Below, piece after piece: positions 13,880 through 23,223 of a stretch of DNA of 64,000 nucleotides. The notes under the pieces are model-generated. The model was not told where the DNA came from. It saw only the letters and a program-made list of their open reading frames with translations, and did not search any database. Numbering within the stretch: the stretch's first letter is position 1; the number at the start of each line of letters is the position of its first letter. Source of the stretch: Thalassospira lucentensis (GTDB lineage: Bacteria; Pseudomonadota; Alphaproteobacteria; Rhodospirillales; Thalassospiraceae); assembly GCF_011806425.1 (NCBI RefSeq), contig NZ_JAATOV010000006.1, forward strand, positions 62,001 to 126,000. The letters are read 5' to 3'. The position numbers and the translations under genes were made by a program.

Positions 13880-14967
13880 TGTCAGCCCGGATGCGTATTC
13901 TGTCTGGCTTGGGCGAAAAAGGCCCGGCTTGCTTGCGACTTGAATTTTTTAACCGGCGCTGGTTGCTTGATTGTGGTGTCGGCCCCGAAAGTGATCAGGG
14001 ATTTGATCCGGCATGGCTGAACAAAGTTAACGCTGTTTTCATCACCCACGATCACATCGACCATATTGGTGCGGCCGATGAAATCATTGCCGCCGGATTG
14101 CCGATTTACTGCACCGAAGTCACCGCACGCTCCCTGCCCAAGGGGGCGAATGTTATTCCCTTGCCGCCCCATGGGGAAATACAGGTTGATGGTGTTACCG
14201 TCACCACCGGGCGCACCGGCCATTCGTTTGGCGGGGTGTGGCTACATTTTGAAATTGCCGGTGGGGTTTTGTATTCCGGCGATTATTGCCAGGAATCAAA
14301 CTACTTTTTGTATGACGCGCCACCCGATGCCGCCACCGTGTTGCTGGATGCCTCTTATGGCATGGAGGGGCTTACCCAAAATGTCCGCATCGACAGCTTG
14401 CTGACCACCATGACCAAACTGGATGGTCAAATCCTGTTTCCCGTGCCGCCCAGTGGCCGGGCGGCGGAAATGGCCTTGCTGTTTGAACGTCATGGATTGA
14501 CCGATTGGTCGATGGATGATCGTTGCTATGGGCAGGTCAAACAGGTGCTCGATACCCGTGGCGGCGATTATGTCGACGCCGATGCCATTCGCCAGCTCCG
14601 CGCCCTTAAGGACAAGGCAAAGCATTTTAACCCTGATGCGCGGTTGCTGCTGTGTCATGCGCCCTGTGCCACCTTTGGCAAGGCACGTGAATTGATTGAC
14701 CGTTGGCAGGATGCCGGGCGGATGGGATCCAGTGCGCATGTGATCTTTACCGGTTTCATGCCGCTCGATGCGCGCAAAATGGTCGAAAAGGGCCATGCCC
14801 ATTTCCGCCGTTGGAATGTGCATCCGTTGGCCCAGCATGTGGTGGATGTTGCCAATGATTGCCACGCCATGCAGGTCGTGCCGCTGTTTAACAGCCGGCC
14901 AGAGGATTTTGGCCTTGTCGATGGCTTTGATGGCCGTTTACAGCTTGCAGATCGGTTCTATTTGTAA
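13879..14967 (+). CDS. Metallo-beta-lactamase-fold hydrolase
   Basis: A 362-residue protein with the metal-binding motif ITHDHIDHIGAADEI (HxHxDH), a GHSFGG loop, the SGDY metal ligand and C-terminal histidines (RRWNVHPLAQHV) reminiscent of beta-CASP enzymes. This superfamily includes phosphodiesterases, RNA-processing nucleases and phosphonate-pathway PhnP. Its ATG overlaps the ATPase stop (TGATG), so it belongs to the transporter operon. The substrate cannot be read from the sequence; a cytoplasmic phosphodiester hydrolase acting on the imported compound is a reasonable guess. Confidence 0.82.
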   Translation: MSARMRILSGLGEKGPACLRLEFFNRRWLLDCGVGPESDQGFDPAWLNKVNAVFITHDHIDHIGAADEIIAAGLPIYCTEVTARSLPKGANVIPLPPHGEIQVDGVTVTTGRTGHSFGGVWLHFEIAGGVLYSGDYCQESNYFLYDAPPDAATVLLDASYGMEGLTQNVRIDSLLTTMTKLDGQILFPVPPSGRAAEMALLFERHGLTDWSMDDRCYGQVKQVLDTRGGDYVDADAIRQLRALKDKAKHFNPDARLLLCHAPCATFGKARELIDRWQDAGRMGSSAHVIFTGFMPLDARKMVEKGHAHFRRWNVHPLAQHVVDVANDCHAMQVVPLFNSRPEDFGLVDGFDGRLQLADRFYL

Positions 14968-15007
14968 TGCATGTGCTTTCTTTCCCCAAAAACGGTGATG
15001 CCCGGTC

Positions 15008-15598
15008 ATGATTTATGCCGCTGAAAAATTTGAATTTCCCAAGGTGCCCTTTGTTTTCATCCGCCACGGTGAAACCGATGCCAATCTGGCGGGCATCATT
15101 GCCGGGTCCAGTGAACCACCTTTGAACGCCACCGGCCGCGCACAGGCGGCTGCGATTGCGCCGCTTATGGCAAAAGGCACGTGGCAATCGGTTTATGTCA
15201 GTCCACAGGACCGTGCGCGTAAAACCGCGCAATTGGCCTTGCCTGATTACACCGCCCACGTTTTGGATGGATTGCGCGAACGTCATTGGGGCGATCTTGA
15301 AGGCCGCTCGATTGATGAATTGTGCCCGCGCTTTGACACCCCGCCCAACGGCGAAGGGTTCGATGCCATGTGTCAGCGCGTTTCCTTTGCCATGCAACAG
15401 GCCCTGGCCGAGGTCACCGACCATCTGAACGTCATCGTCGCCCATTCCGGTGTGGCGCGCTGCATTCTCTATATGACCGGTTTTGATGCCGATGGGCCGC
15501 GTGTGCCCAACGCCACCCCGATGTTGTTCCGCCCGACCAAAGACGGTTGGGACTATGAAAATTTGACCGAAACACTGATGAAGGAGATTTCTGCGTGA
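15008..15598 (+). CDS. Histidine phosphatase family protein (phosphoglycerate-mutase-like)
   Basis: A 196-residue branch 1 histidine phosphatase: the catalytic FIRHGETDANL is at residues 17-27, followed by YVSPQDRARKTA, the acid/base region LRERHWGDLEG and the second histidine in VIVAHSGVAR. Such enzymes dephosphorylate small phosphoesters through a phosphohistidine. The gene lies 40 bp after the metallo-hydrolase, and its stop overlaps the GTG of the next gene, so it is part of the transporter operon. Confidence 0.9.
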   Translation: MIYAAEKFEFPKVPFVFIRHGETDANLAGIIAGSSEPPLNATGRAQAAAIAPLMAKGTWQSVYVSPQDRARKTAQLALPDYTAHVLDGLRERHWGDLEGRSIDELCPRFDTPPNGEGFDAMCQRVSFAMQQALAEVTDHLNVIVAHSGVARCILYMTGFDADGPRVPNATPMLFRPTKDGWDYENLTETLMKEISA

Positions 15599-16116
15599 AC
15601 CCGCAAACCCATGCGCCGTCACTGAACCCGTCGGCCTCGAACCGACCGGCATCCGATGCTGCCCCTGCAAAACAGGCGGTGGTCTTTGATATGGATGGCA
15701 CCTTGGCGCATTTTGATGCCGACCGTTTAGGGCATCTGGTTCATGGTGTGGAAAAACACTGGGACGCGTTTTTCGACGAAATGGATTTGGCCAAGCCGAT
15801 TGAAAATATCGAACGCTTGCTGCGCATCTTGCATGACTCCGGCCACGCCATCGTCATTTGCTCTGGCCGCCCAGCCGGCTGGCAACACCGCTCCGAAGCA
15901 TGGCTGCGTGCGCACAACATCCCGTTTGATGGCATGTATCTGCGCCCAGAGGACGCTGATCACCGCACCGACGAAGACGTCAAAGAAGACCTTCTGGCCC
16001 AAATCCGTGCCGATGGCTTTGACCCATGGCTGGTCGTCGATGACCGCAGCCGCGTCGTCGATAAATGGCGCGAGATGGGCCTAACCTGCCTGCAATGCGC
16101 CCCCGGCGATTTTTAA
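15595..16116 (+). CDS. HAD-superfamily phosphatase, Pnkp 3'-phosphatase-like
   Basis: A 173-residue HAD protein. A disordered first 25 residues precede VVFDMDGTLAHFD (motif I), VICSGRPAGW (motif II) and WLVVDDRSRVVDKWREMGL (motif III). The segment RSEAWLRAHNIPFDGMYLRP resembles the phosphatase domain of T4-type polynucleotide kinase/phosphatase. The GTG start at 15595 overlaps the previous TGA and has AAGGAG 8 nt upstream. It is the third phosphohydrolase in the operon and its last gene. Confidence 0.85.
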   Translation: MNPQTHAPSLNPSASNRPASDAAPAKQAVVFDMDGTLAHFDADRLGHLVHGVEKHWDAFFDEMDLAKPIENIERLLRILHDSGHAIVICSGRPAGWQHRSEAWLRAHNIPFDGMYLRPEDADHRTDEDVKEDLLAQIRADGFDPWLVVDDRSRVVDKWREMGLTCLQCAPGDF

Positions 16117-16268
16117 ACCGCGATTTTTGGGTTTTGATGTTGGGTTCTCGGCGGCGATTTCTGACCAGCGATTTTGGATTAGGCAACTCAATCTGCAACG
16201 CCCGAAAAACACGTCGGACCGGTGATGTGGGGGCATGCCGCCTGATCCCCAATTCCCGATCCGGCGGC

Positions 16269-16690
16269 AAACCAGAATTCCCAAAACCGAAATTCCCAAA
16301 AGCGGCGTTTCAGAGAACAGAATTCGAGAAACCGGCGTTTCAGAAAATGGAATTCCAAAAAGCCGCTTTTGAAACCCAATTTTGAAACCGAACTTTGGAA
16401 CCGAGTTCTGGAACCGAGTTCTGGAACCGAATTTTGAAACTGGATTTGGGGACGGCATTTTGAACCTAGACGTCCAAGCTTGATTTTGAAATTCGATTTC
16501 GCAAATCGGAATTATCAAACTGGAATTATCAAACGCGATCTCGCAAATCGGAATTCTCAAACCGGGTTTCGTAAATCGGAATTCTCAAACCGGGTTTCGT
16601 AAATCGGATTTTGAAACCGGATTTCTTACACGGGATTTCTTAAACGCGAATTTGAAACGCGATTTCTCAAACGTGATTTTGGGGCTTAAA
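16269..16690. repeat. Degenerate 13-15-bp tandem repeat array
   Basis: The 725-bp stretch 16117-16841 holds no convincing gene. From 16269 to about 16383 units are 15 bp and the plus frame reads seven pentapeptides of the form K-x-(E/A/K)-F-(P/Q/E) before a TGA at 16383. From about 16386 units are 13 bp (CCGAGTTCTGGAA twice). From about 16508 units are 14 bp, with a 28-bp pair GAATTCTCAAACCG + GGTTTCGTAAATCG repeated exactly twice. Runs of AAACC and GGTTTC make the array partly self-complementary. Units contact each other without spacers. Confidence 0.8.
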
Positions 16691-16770
16691 AATTGCGTTT
16701 GAAAACCTGCTGCCTTTGGCATGGATTTTTCGGGTCCGGTTTCAAATCCTCATACAAATAAAAATCCACA

Positions 16771-16809
16771 AAAAAGACCGGCCATGATCACCCATGCGCC
16801 GGTCTTTTT
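16771..16809 (-). terminator. Bidirectional rho-independent terminator after msrB
   Basis: AAAAAGACCGGC and GCCGGTCTTTTT enclose a 15-nt loop. On the minus strand the hairpin follows the msrB stop by about 33 bp and ends in T residues; it can also stop transcription from the repeat side. Confidence 0.85.
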
Positions 16810-16841
16810 GATTTTTCGCTTAAAATGAATAATCGCGGTGA

Positions 16842-17282
16842 TTATTCAAAAAGGGATGCGTAATCGCCATACCCTTCGGCCTCAAGGTCTTTGACCGGGA
16901 TAAACCGCAAGCTTGCCGAGTTGATGCAATAGCGCAAACCCCCACGATCCTGCGGTCCATCGGGGAAAACATGGCCCAAATGGCTATCACCATGCTTGGA
17001 TCGCACCTCAATGCGGCGCATACCGTGGGTATTGTCTTCGCGCGCAACCACATAGTCCTTATCGACCGGCTTTACGAAACTCGGCCAGCCACACCCGGAA
17101 TCAAATTTGTCTTTTGATGTGAAAAGCGGTTCACCCGATACGATATCGACATACAGCCCGTCGTCCTTATGATCCCAGAAATCGTTGCGAAACGGCGGTT
17201 CTGTGCCGCTTTCCTGGGTGACGTGATACTGATCTGATGACAGATTGGCGATTGCGTCGGGGTCTTTGGTGTATTTGCTCAT
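16842..17282 (-). CDS. msrB: Peptide-methionine (R)-S-oxide reductase
   Basis: A 146-residue MsrB that reduces methionine-R-sulfoxide in proteins with thioredoxin. [22 protein letters not shown] and the catalytic-cysteine segment [11 protein letters not shown] are all present. The two zinc CxxC pairs of many MsrB proteins are absent (SGTEPPF and SGEPLF stand in their places), so this is the zinc-free type. The ATG at 17282 has AGAGGA upstream; a longer frame to 17309 adds nine residues without support. Monocistronic. Confidence 0.95.
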   Translation of the reverse strand: MSKYTKDPDAIANLSSDQYHVTQESGTEPPFRNDFWDHKDDGLYVDIVSGEPLFTSKDKFDSGCGWPSFVKPVDKDYVVAREDNTHGMRRIEVRSKHGDSHLGHVFPDGPQDRGGLRYCINSASLRFIPVKDLEAEGYGDYASLFE

Positions 17283-17409
17283 GCGTATCCTCTTGCCGTC
17301 TTTTGGCACCGTAAAAGGTCATTGCCCAAAAGATGGCGGCAATATCGCATTTGTCCAGCCCAAGCACGGCATAGATATGTGGTCTACACATCAAAGTGAT
17401 GGGGTGCGA

Positions 17410-17877
17410 CTACCCGTTACACCAAGGCTGGCGTTTGGTTTTGCCGTCATAGGCGCGTGCCAGCCCATTATCGATCAACTCGACATCAAGCGGGCTGCCA
17501 TCAATGCGCACGGATGCAACAACACGCCCGCCATAGCGACCCCACTCGGGTTCGCAAAACTCCACCGATTTGGCGGATTTCAGCCGGTTACGCGCATAAT
17601 CGCGGGCCTGTTTGGCAAGGTGTTTTTCGCTTTCGCATTTTCCACGAATTTCGGGGGTATCCACCCCGCGCACGCGGACCGACATCTTGGCGATTTCACC
17701 CGGAAGTCCCGGAAGAGCCACATAAATCGTATCCCCGTCATAGGCATATTCACCGCGATATTCACGCAGCGGCCAGCCATAGCACGCGGCCTTTGCCGGA
17801 AGGCTTGTTGTGATCAGCGACAAAAGGCCAAGGGCAGCAGCACTGGTTGTTTTAAGTTTGCGGGGGCAGGAGATCAT
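17410..17877 (-). CDS. Secreted thermonuclease-like protein (SNase fold)
   Basis: A 155-residue staphylococcal-nuclease-like protein. A signal peptide (residues 1-30, cleavage near AKA) precedes YDGDTIYVALPG, VRVRGVDTPEIRGKCESEK with the catalytic Asp/Arg/Glu pattern, KQARDYARNRL and the late GGRVVASVRIDG. SNase domains cut DNA and RNA with calcium. C-terminal residues PWC could form a disulfide with an early Cys. Monocistronic, about 100 bp from msrB. Confidence 0.88.
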   Translation of the reverse strand: MISCPRKLKTTSAAALGLLSLITTSLPAKAACYGWPLREYRGEYAYDGDTIYVALPGLPGEIAKMSVRVRGVDTPEIRGKCESEKHLAKQARDYARNRLKSAKSVEFCEPEWGRYGGRVVASVRIDGSPLDVELIDNGLARAYDGKTKRQPWCNG

Positions 17878-17983
17878 AAATTCGGGTCACTCGTCTTTGG
17901 GTGGGCACTTCTAATTGGGGTGTGTGCGCGGTTTTTAAAGAATGGTCTGGGCCGTCTTGTTGTTGGACGCGGCGTTTCTCGGC

Positions 17984-18538
17984 CTAAAGCTTTAGCCGTG
18001 TAAGGATTTGACTGGCACGTTGTTCGACCGGGCCTTTGCGGATTTCGACCAGTTCGTAACCGCATTGGTGATAGGTCCGGCACAGAACGACATATGTTCT
18101 GACGGCCTCGGCGAAACTTTGTGTTCGCGCATCGTCCGTTTTATAAATTTCCGCCCATGGCGGCAGGATAAAGGCCGTGCGCCGATAGCGATACGTGTTG
18201 ATCGCACTCAAAAGCCCCTTGTCTTCCGGGAGTTTTGACAACAAACGGTGTGCCAGCGTATCGGGTAGGCCGCGATCACAAAACACCGTGCGCGGATGGC
18301 ATTCCATGCCGTTTTTCCAATCGCGGATGGAGCGCCGAGCCATCAAACCGGCATAGGCTTCGTTATCTTCCCACGGCACAGCGTTGCCACCGCGCTCGAG
18401 CTGTTCTTCGATGATGGCGCGTGCGGCCTCCGGGCTGGTGTCATAGCCGCGTTGGTTAAGATGATTGATCAATGTGGTTTTGCCAGCACCGGGACCCCCG
18501 GTAATGACAATAAGGTTGGATGTATAAGGCGTTTGCAT
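17984..18538 (-). CDS. AAA-family ATPase/kinase-like P-loop protein
   Basis: A 184-residue protein with an N-terminal P-loop VITGGPGAGKTTLINHL, then SPEAARAIIEEQ and VFCDRGLPDTLAH with an Asp/Arg pair typical of the AAA_28 (NadR-like) P-loop group, and a Tyr/Arg-rich region ending in LTRLKL. The ATG at 18538 has AGGAA upstream; the frame extends further but without family features. The substrate is unknown; relatives are small-molecule kinases or phage-related ATPases. It is divergent from the GNAT gene at 18683. Confidence 0.82.
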   Translation of the reverse strand: MQTPYTSNLIVITGGPGAGKTTLINHLNQRGYDTSPEAARAIIEEQLERGGNAVPWEDNEAYAGLMARRSIRDWKNGMECHPRTVFCDRGLPDTLAHRLLSKLPEDKGLLSAINTYRYRRTAFILPPWAEIYKTDDARTQSFAEAVRTYVVLCRTYHQCGYELVEIRKGPVEQRASQILTRLKL

Positions 18539-18682
18539 TCGTGTTTCCTGCGCGAAGTCCGACCTTCTGATCGGGCTTTGCGGCACGCTGATGGCACAAT
18601 CGGGGCAATTTTTATTGTTCAGGAGGCCGTCAGGCGGGTAGTAAGACGCCGGGGAATAAATAGAACGAAAGTGGCTGTCAAT

Positions 18683-19141
18683 ATGCAGATCAACAGGCCG
18701 ACAAAGGATGATTATCCCCGCCTGATCAAGATTTGGGAAAATGCGGTTCGCGCGACCCATGATTTTCTATCGCAGGATGATATCACCGGCCTGCGCGCCC
18801 TGATCCTGGATCAGTATTTCGAAGCGGTGGATCTATATGTTTGGCGCGATGAAGGCCTTAATATCGTTGGTTTTATCGGCCTGCAGGGTCAAAAGATCGA
18901 AATGCTTTTTGTCGATCCAAAGGCCATGAAACAGGGCGTTGGCCGGGCATTAATCGATTTTGCGATTTCAAACCACGGTGCCAAGTTGGTTGATGTGAAC
19001 GCACAAAATCCCGGTGCCTTGGCATTTTATCAAAAGGTCGGGTTTAAGGTGGTTGGCCGGTCCGAAACCGACGGCGAAGGTCGTCCGTTCCCCATCTTGC
19101 ATCTGCAACTGAGCGCCCAAAACCATGCTGCGCCCATGTGA
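18683..19141 (+). CDS. GNAT-family N-acetyltransferase
   Basis: A 152-residue acetyltransferase. The N-terminal RPTKDDYPRLIKIWENAVRA strand-helix is followed by GFIGLQGQKIEMLFVDPKAM, the acetyl-CoA-binding pyrophosphate loop KQGVGRALIDFA, and NPGALAFYQKVGFKVVGRS, resembling YjaB/PhnO-type proteins. ATG at 18683 fits the domain start; a GTG at 18671 is also possible. The acceptor substrate is unknown. Confidence 0.88.
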   Translation: MQINRPTKDDYPRLIKIWENAVRATHDFLSQDDITGLRALILDQYFEAVDLYVWRDEGLNIVGFIGLQGQKIEMLFVDPKAMKQGVGRALIDFAISNHGAKLVDVNAQNPGALAFYQKVGFKVVGRSETDGEGRPFPILHLQLSAQNHAAPM

Positions 19142-19159
19142 CGCCCGGTTTGATTGCCG

Positions 19160-20158
19160 TTAAGTGCCCGACACCAAAGCCGGTTTTTCAATCCGTGCCA
19201 AGATGTGATCAGATACCAATTGGGCCGATGGCGACAATCGGTGACCACGCGCGGTAATCAGGCTGTAAGGTTTGATTTCGATGGAGCCGTCAAAGGGAAG
19301 TTCGGTAATCAGCCCGCCGCTAGAAAGAAGGCTTGTGACTTCTTCGGCCATCGGGGCGATGGCATCGGTATCGGCCAATGTCGCCAGTGTAACCAAAAGC
19401 GACGCAGAGTTCAAACTTGAATGGGGCAGGGGTAAATTGCGCGATATAAAGCCATCTTCGATGGTTCGGCGCATCAAGTTGCCCGGTGGCGGCAAGATCC
19501 ATTCAAACATCGCAAGCCGTTCCAGGGATACCGGTTTGTTGCCATTCAAAAGCGGATGACCAGAGCGGACCATCAGTCGGATTTTCTCGCTTCGGATTTC
19601 GCGGATGTTAAATTGGCGCGGGTTCATGTCGGCAGGCACACGGCCAATGACAAAGTCATGATCACCGGCCAGCAAATCCTTGATCAACTGATGCGATGGC
19701 CCCACGGCAACATGTGCTTCAAGCAGGGCATTGACCGATTGAACCGTGCGAATGGCCGGGACAACCAAATCAACCGCCGCCGCCGTGACCGCCCCGATAA
19801 ACACCGTGCCGCCGCCATGTTTGATGTCTTCGATTTCGCGTTCGGCTTCGCGGATTTCGATCAACATGCTGCGCGCACGCCGTGCAAGGGCGCGCCCGGC
19901 ATTGGTCATTTCAATGCCGCGCGGACTGCGGACACAAAGGCGCACCTCAAGGATCGTTTCCATTTCCGACAGTAATCGTGACGCCGCCGGTTGGGATGTT
20001 TTCAGCATATCCGCAGCCAAACTGATCTGACCGGTTTCCTCCATCGCGACAATCATGCGCAGGTGGCTGAGCTTTAATCCGCGCTGAAACAGGTTGCCAG
20101 ACCTAAATAACAAGGATTTGGCAGAGCTTAGAGGATGGCTGTTGCGTGTTTCGGTCAT
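19160..20158 (-). CDS. LysR-family regulator, GbpR-like, of the adjacent sugar transporter
   Basis: A 332-residue LysR regulator. The winged helix-turn-helix is at about residues 30-90 (GQISLAADMLKTSQPAASRL, CVRSPRGIEMTNAGRAL), followed by a periplasmic-binding-like effector domain (GHPLLNG, FEWILPPPGNLMRRTIEDGF). The latter motif and the position divergent from chvE match GbpR of Agrobacterium/Azospirillum, which controls the galactose/arabinose binding protein. AAGGGAG precedes the ATG. The start of the domain leaves about 28 leading residues, so a later start is possible. Confidence 0.87.
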   Translation of the reverse strand: MTETRNSHPLSSAKSLLFRSGNLFQRGLKLSHLRMIVAMEETGQISLAADMLKTSQPAASRLLSEMETILEVRLCVRSPRGIEMTNAGRALARRARSMLIEIREAEREIEDIKHGGGTVFIGAVTAAAVDLVVPAIRTVQSVNALLEAHVAVGPSHQLIKDLLAGDHDFVIGRVPADMNPRQFNIREIRSEKIRLMVRSGHPLLNGNKPVSLERLAMFEWILPPPGNLMRRTIEDGFISRNLPLPHSSLNSASLLVTLATLADTDAIAPMAEEVTSLLSSGGLITELPFDGSIEIKPYSLITARGHRLSPSAQLVSDHILARIEKPALVSGT

Positions 20159-20188
20159 GCTGGTTTCTCCCTTGCCACGGATTTTAAT

Positions 20189-20204
20189 ATATCAGTTTTG
20201 ATAT
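20189..20204. promoter_or_regulatory. Candidate LysR-type site between gbpR-like gene and chvE
   Basis: ATATCA-GTTT-TGATAT is a perfect inverted repeat, 30 bp upstream of the LysR start and in the AT-rich divergent region. AT-rich dyads of this size are common LysR sites. Confidence 0.45.
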
Positions 20205-20391
20205 GCAAGTTTCGAAATTAGTTATTTGATTGTTATGTTGATGCTCTGAATAATGCTGGCCGTGTCCTTTGGGAAATGGGGCACATTATTTAAGTGAAAA
20301 CAAAGACACGACATGCGCAGGCAAAAAAACGCCTGAGAAAAGTCGGGCAAAAGAAATGGCTGTTGTGCCGTGTCTTTTAGGGAGGATAGCA

Positions 20392-21471
20392 ATGAAACGT
20401 CTCGGTGCCGTAATGGCAGGGGTCGCCTTTGGCGCGGCCGCAATGATGAGCCCGATGATTTCCGGCGGCTACGCACATGCCGACGAAAAAGGCTATGTCG
20501 GGATCGCAATGCCGACCAAATCTTCGGCACGTTGGATTTCTGACGGTAATTCCATGGTCAAGCAGTTCGAAGATGCCGGTTACAAAACCGATCTTCAATA
20601 TGCAGAAGACGATATTCCCAATCAGCTGTCCCAGATCGAAAACATGATCGTTAAAGGCGTTGATGTATTGGTGATCGCCGCAATTGACGGCACGACCCTT
20701 TCAAACGCGCTGGAAAACGCCAAAGCAGCGGGCATTAAGGTTTTTGCCTATGACCGTTTGATCCGCGAAAGTGCCAATGTCGATTACTATTCGACCTTTG
20801 ATAACTTCAAAGTCGGCGTTCAGCAGGCAACCTCGTTGGTTGATGGTTTGCTCGCATCGGGTGAACCGCCGTTTAACGTAGAACTGTTTGGCGGTTCGCC
20901 AGACGATAACAACGCATATTTCTTCTATAACGGTGCAATGTCGATCCTGCAGCCGCTGATCGATGAAGGTACGGTTGTGGTTAAATCCGGCCAGATGGGC
21001 ATGGACAAAGTCGGTACCCTGCGTTGGGACGGTGCGGTTGCACAGGCACGTATGGATAACCTTCTGTCGGCCTATTACACCGACGACAAAGTCGATGGCG
21101 TTCTGTCACCGTATGACGGCATTTCCATTGGTATCCTGTCGTCGCTCAAAGGTGTTGGTTACGGTTCTGGCGATATGAAGATGCCGATCGTAACCGGTCA
21201 GGATGCTGAATTGCAGTCGATCAAATCGATCATTGCTGGTGAACAGTATTCCACGATCTTTAAAGATACCCGTGAACTTGCCCGCGTCACCGTGTCGATG
21301 GTTGACGATGTCCTTGCCGGTCGCGAGCCGACCATCAACGACACCAAAACCTATGACAATGGCGTGAAGGTCGTTCCGGCCTACCTGCTTGAGCCGGTGA
21401 TGGTTGATAAATCCAACTGGAAAGAAATCATCCTTGGTTCTGGTTACTACACCGAAGATGAAGTGAAGTAA
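20392..21471 (+). CDS. chvE: Multiple-monosaccharide ABC transporter substrate-binding protein
   Basis: A 359-residue secreted protein. The signal peptide is about residues 1-29 (cleavage after SGGYAHA). The type I periplasmic sugar-binding fold follows: [89 protein letters not shown] and [16 protein letters not shown]. These match ChvE/MmsE, which bind galactose, arabinose, glucose and xylose. The ATG at 20392 has GGGAGG 7 nt upstream; the frame upstream of it is not signal-peptide-like. First gene of the transporter operon. Confidence 0.93.
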   Translation: MKRLGAVMAGVAFGAAAMMSPMISGGYAHADEKGYVGIAMPTKSSARWISDGNSMVKQFEDAGYKTDLQYAEDDIPNQLSQIENMIVKGVDVLVIAAIDGTTLSNALENAKAAGIKVFAYDRLIRESANVDYYSTFDNFKVGVQQATSLVDGLLASGEPPFNVELFGGSPDDNNAYFFYNGAMSILQPLIDEGTVVVKSGQMGMDKVGTLRWDGAVAQARMDNLLSAYYTDDKVDGVLSPYDGISIGILSSLKGVGYGSGDMKMPIVTGQDAELQSIKSIIAGEQYSTIFKDTRELARVTVSMVDDVLAGREPTINDTKTYDNGVKVVPAYLLEPVMVDKSNWKEIILGSGYYTEDEVK

Positions 21472-21487
21472 GCCAACGCTTTAGCAA

Positions 21488-21529
21488 TGGAACCTGGCGA
21501 TCTGTCATTGGCGGATTGGCCAGGTTCCA
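21488..21529 (+). repeat. Intercistronic hairpin after chvE
   Basis: TGGAACCTGGC and GCCAGGTTCCA (11 bp) enclose a 20-nt loop, 17 bp after the chvE stop, with no T-tract. Such hairpins stabilise the 5' part of binding-protein transporter mRNAs so that more binding protein is made than ATPase or permease. Confidence 0.65.
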
Positions 21530-21689
21530 ATGTCTGAACATTTTCGGATGCGGGTGCCTTCCCACAAAGCGCAGGCGTTGCCTTAACGCGGTTTAAGGCC
21601 GGGCACGATCCGCCAAGAATTTATCCCAGACACTTATACGACACGTATCTAGAAGCTTCGCCGTTTATCCGCGGCAGTTGGAGGACCGG

Positions 21690-23213
21690 ATGGATACCAT
21701 CCTGGAAATGAAGAACATCACCAAAACCTTTCCTGGGGTAAAGGCACTGGATGATGTCAGCCTGAAGGTTGAACGTGGTGAAATCCACGCACTTTGCGGC
21801 GAGAATGGTGCTGGTAAATCGACCCTGATGAAGGTGTTAAGTGGGGTTTATCCGCACGGCACCTATGACGGGGATATCCTGTATGACGGTGGCGTGCAGG
21901 AATTCAAAGATATCCGCGACAGCGAAGATCGCGGCATTATCATTATTCACCAAGAACTGGCTTTGGTGCCGCTTCTGTCGATTGCCGAAAACATCTTTTT
22001 GGGCAACGAAGTGGCGGAAAACGGCATCGTCAACTGGCCTGCGACCTTTGCGCGCACGGGCGAGTTGCTGTCAAAAGTTGGCCTAAAAGAAAACCCGGCG
22101 ACATTGGTGACCAATATCGGGGTCGGGAAACAGCAGCTGGTGGAAATTGCCAAGGCGCTGTCAAAAAAGGTCAAACTTCTGATTTTGGACGAGCCGACCG
22201 CCAGTTTGCAGGAAAATGACAGTCAAAAGCTACTTGATCTGTTGTTGGAATTTAAGGCGCAGGGCATCACATCGATCCTGATTTCGCACAAGCTAAACGA
22301 GATTAACCGTGTTGCTGATCGCATCACCGTGATCCGTGATGGCAAGGCGATTTCGACGTTGGATGCGCGCGGTGGCCAAATTACCGAAGACGACATCGTC
22401 AAAGACATGGTTGGCCGTGATATGGCCAATCGGTACCCGGAACGTACCCCCAATATCGGCGAGAAAAAGCTGATGGAAGTGCGCAACTGGTCGGCCACCC
22501 ACCCGTTGCACCCTGAACGTAAGGTCGTTGATAACGTCAATATCGACGTTGCCGCGGGCGAAGTTGTGGGGATTGCGGGCCTGATGGGGGCGGGGCGTAC
22601 CGAACTTGCCATGAGCATTTTTGGCAAATCCTATGGCACCGAGATTTCCGGCGAAGTTTTGATCAATGGCGCACCGGTTGATGTTTCAACCGTGGAAAAG
22701 GCCATTGCGGCCGGGCTTGCCTATGTCACCGAAGACCGTAAGGAAATGGGTCTGATCCTTGATGAAAGCATCACGACCAACATCACCCTTGCCAATTTGG
22801 GCGGCGTGTCTGAGCACGGTGTTTTGAACGAAGGGGCTGAACGGTCCGTTGCCGAGGATTACCGACAGAAAATCAATATTCGGACCCCGAATGTTGAACA
22901 AAAGGTCGTCAATCTTTCCGGCGGGAACCAGCAGAAAGTCGTTTTGTCAAAATGGCTGTTTGCGGCCCCCGAAGTTCTGATTTTGGACGAGCCGACACGC
23001 GGTATCGATGTCGGGGCCAAATACGAAATTTATACCATTATCAACCAACTGGCAGCCGACGGTAAGGGGGTCATTATGATCTCGTCGGAAATGCCGGAGC
23101 TTCTGGGCATGTGCGATCGCATCTACGTGATGAACGAGGGTGAGATCAAAGGGCAACTTGCAGCAAAAGATGCAAGTCAGGAAGCAATCATGCGCATGAT
23201 CCTGAAGGCGTGA
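21690..23213 (+). CDS. mmsA: Multiple-monosaccharide ABC transporter ATP-binding protein
   Basis: A 507-residue double ABC ATPase of the sugar CUT2 class (MmsA/GguA). The first domain has [22 protein letters not shown] and [12 protein letters not shown]. The second has the usual degenerate P-loop [13 protein letters not shown] but a full signature [16 protein letters not shown] and [16 protein letters not shown]. The ATG at 21690 has GGAGG 6 nt upstream; a TTG at 21678 is less likely. It works with ChvE and the permease 10 bp downstream. Confidence 0.94.
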   Translation: MDTILEMKNITKTFPGVKALDDVSLKVERGEIHALCGENGAGKSTLMKVLSGVYPHGTYDGDILYDGGVQEFKDIRDSEDRGIIIIHQELALVPLLSIAENIFLGNEVAENGIVNWPATFARTGELLSKVGLKENPATLVTNIGVGKQQLVEIAKALSKKVKLLILDEPTASLQENDSQKLLDLLLEFKAQGITSILISHKLNEINRVADRITVIRDGKAISTLDARGGQITEDDIVKDMVGRDMANRYPERTPNIGEKKLMEVRNWSATHPLHPERKVVDNVNIDVAAGEVVGIAGLMGAGRTELAMSIFGKSYGTEISGEVLINGAPVDVSTVEKAIAAGLAYVTEDRKEMGLILDESITTNITLANLGGVSEHGVLNEGAERSVAEDYRQKINIRTPNVEQKVVNLSGGNQQKVVLSKWLFAAPEVLILDEPTRGIDVGAKYEIYTIINQLAADGKGVIMISSEMPELLGMCDRIYVMNEGEIKGQLAAKDASQEAIMRMILKA

Positions 23214-23223
23214 GGAACAGAGA

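Noticed and set aside
16269-16690. Possible CRISPR array
   Set aside because: Units are 13-15 bp, degenerate and contiguous with no spacers, and there are no cas genes.
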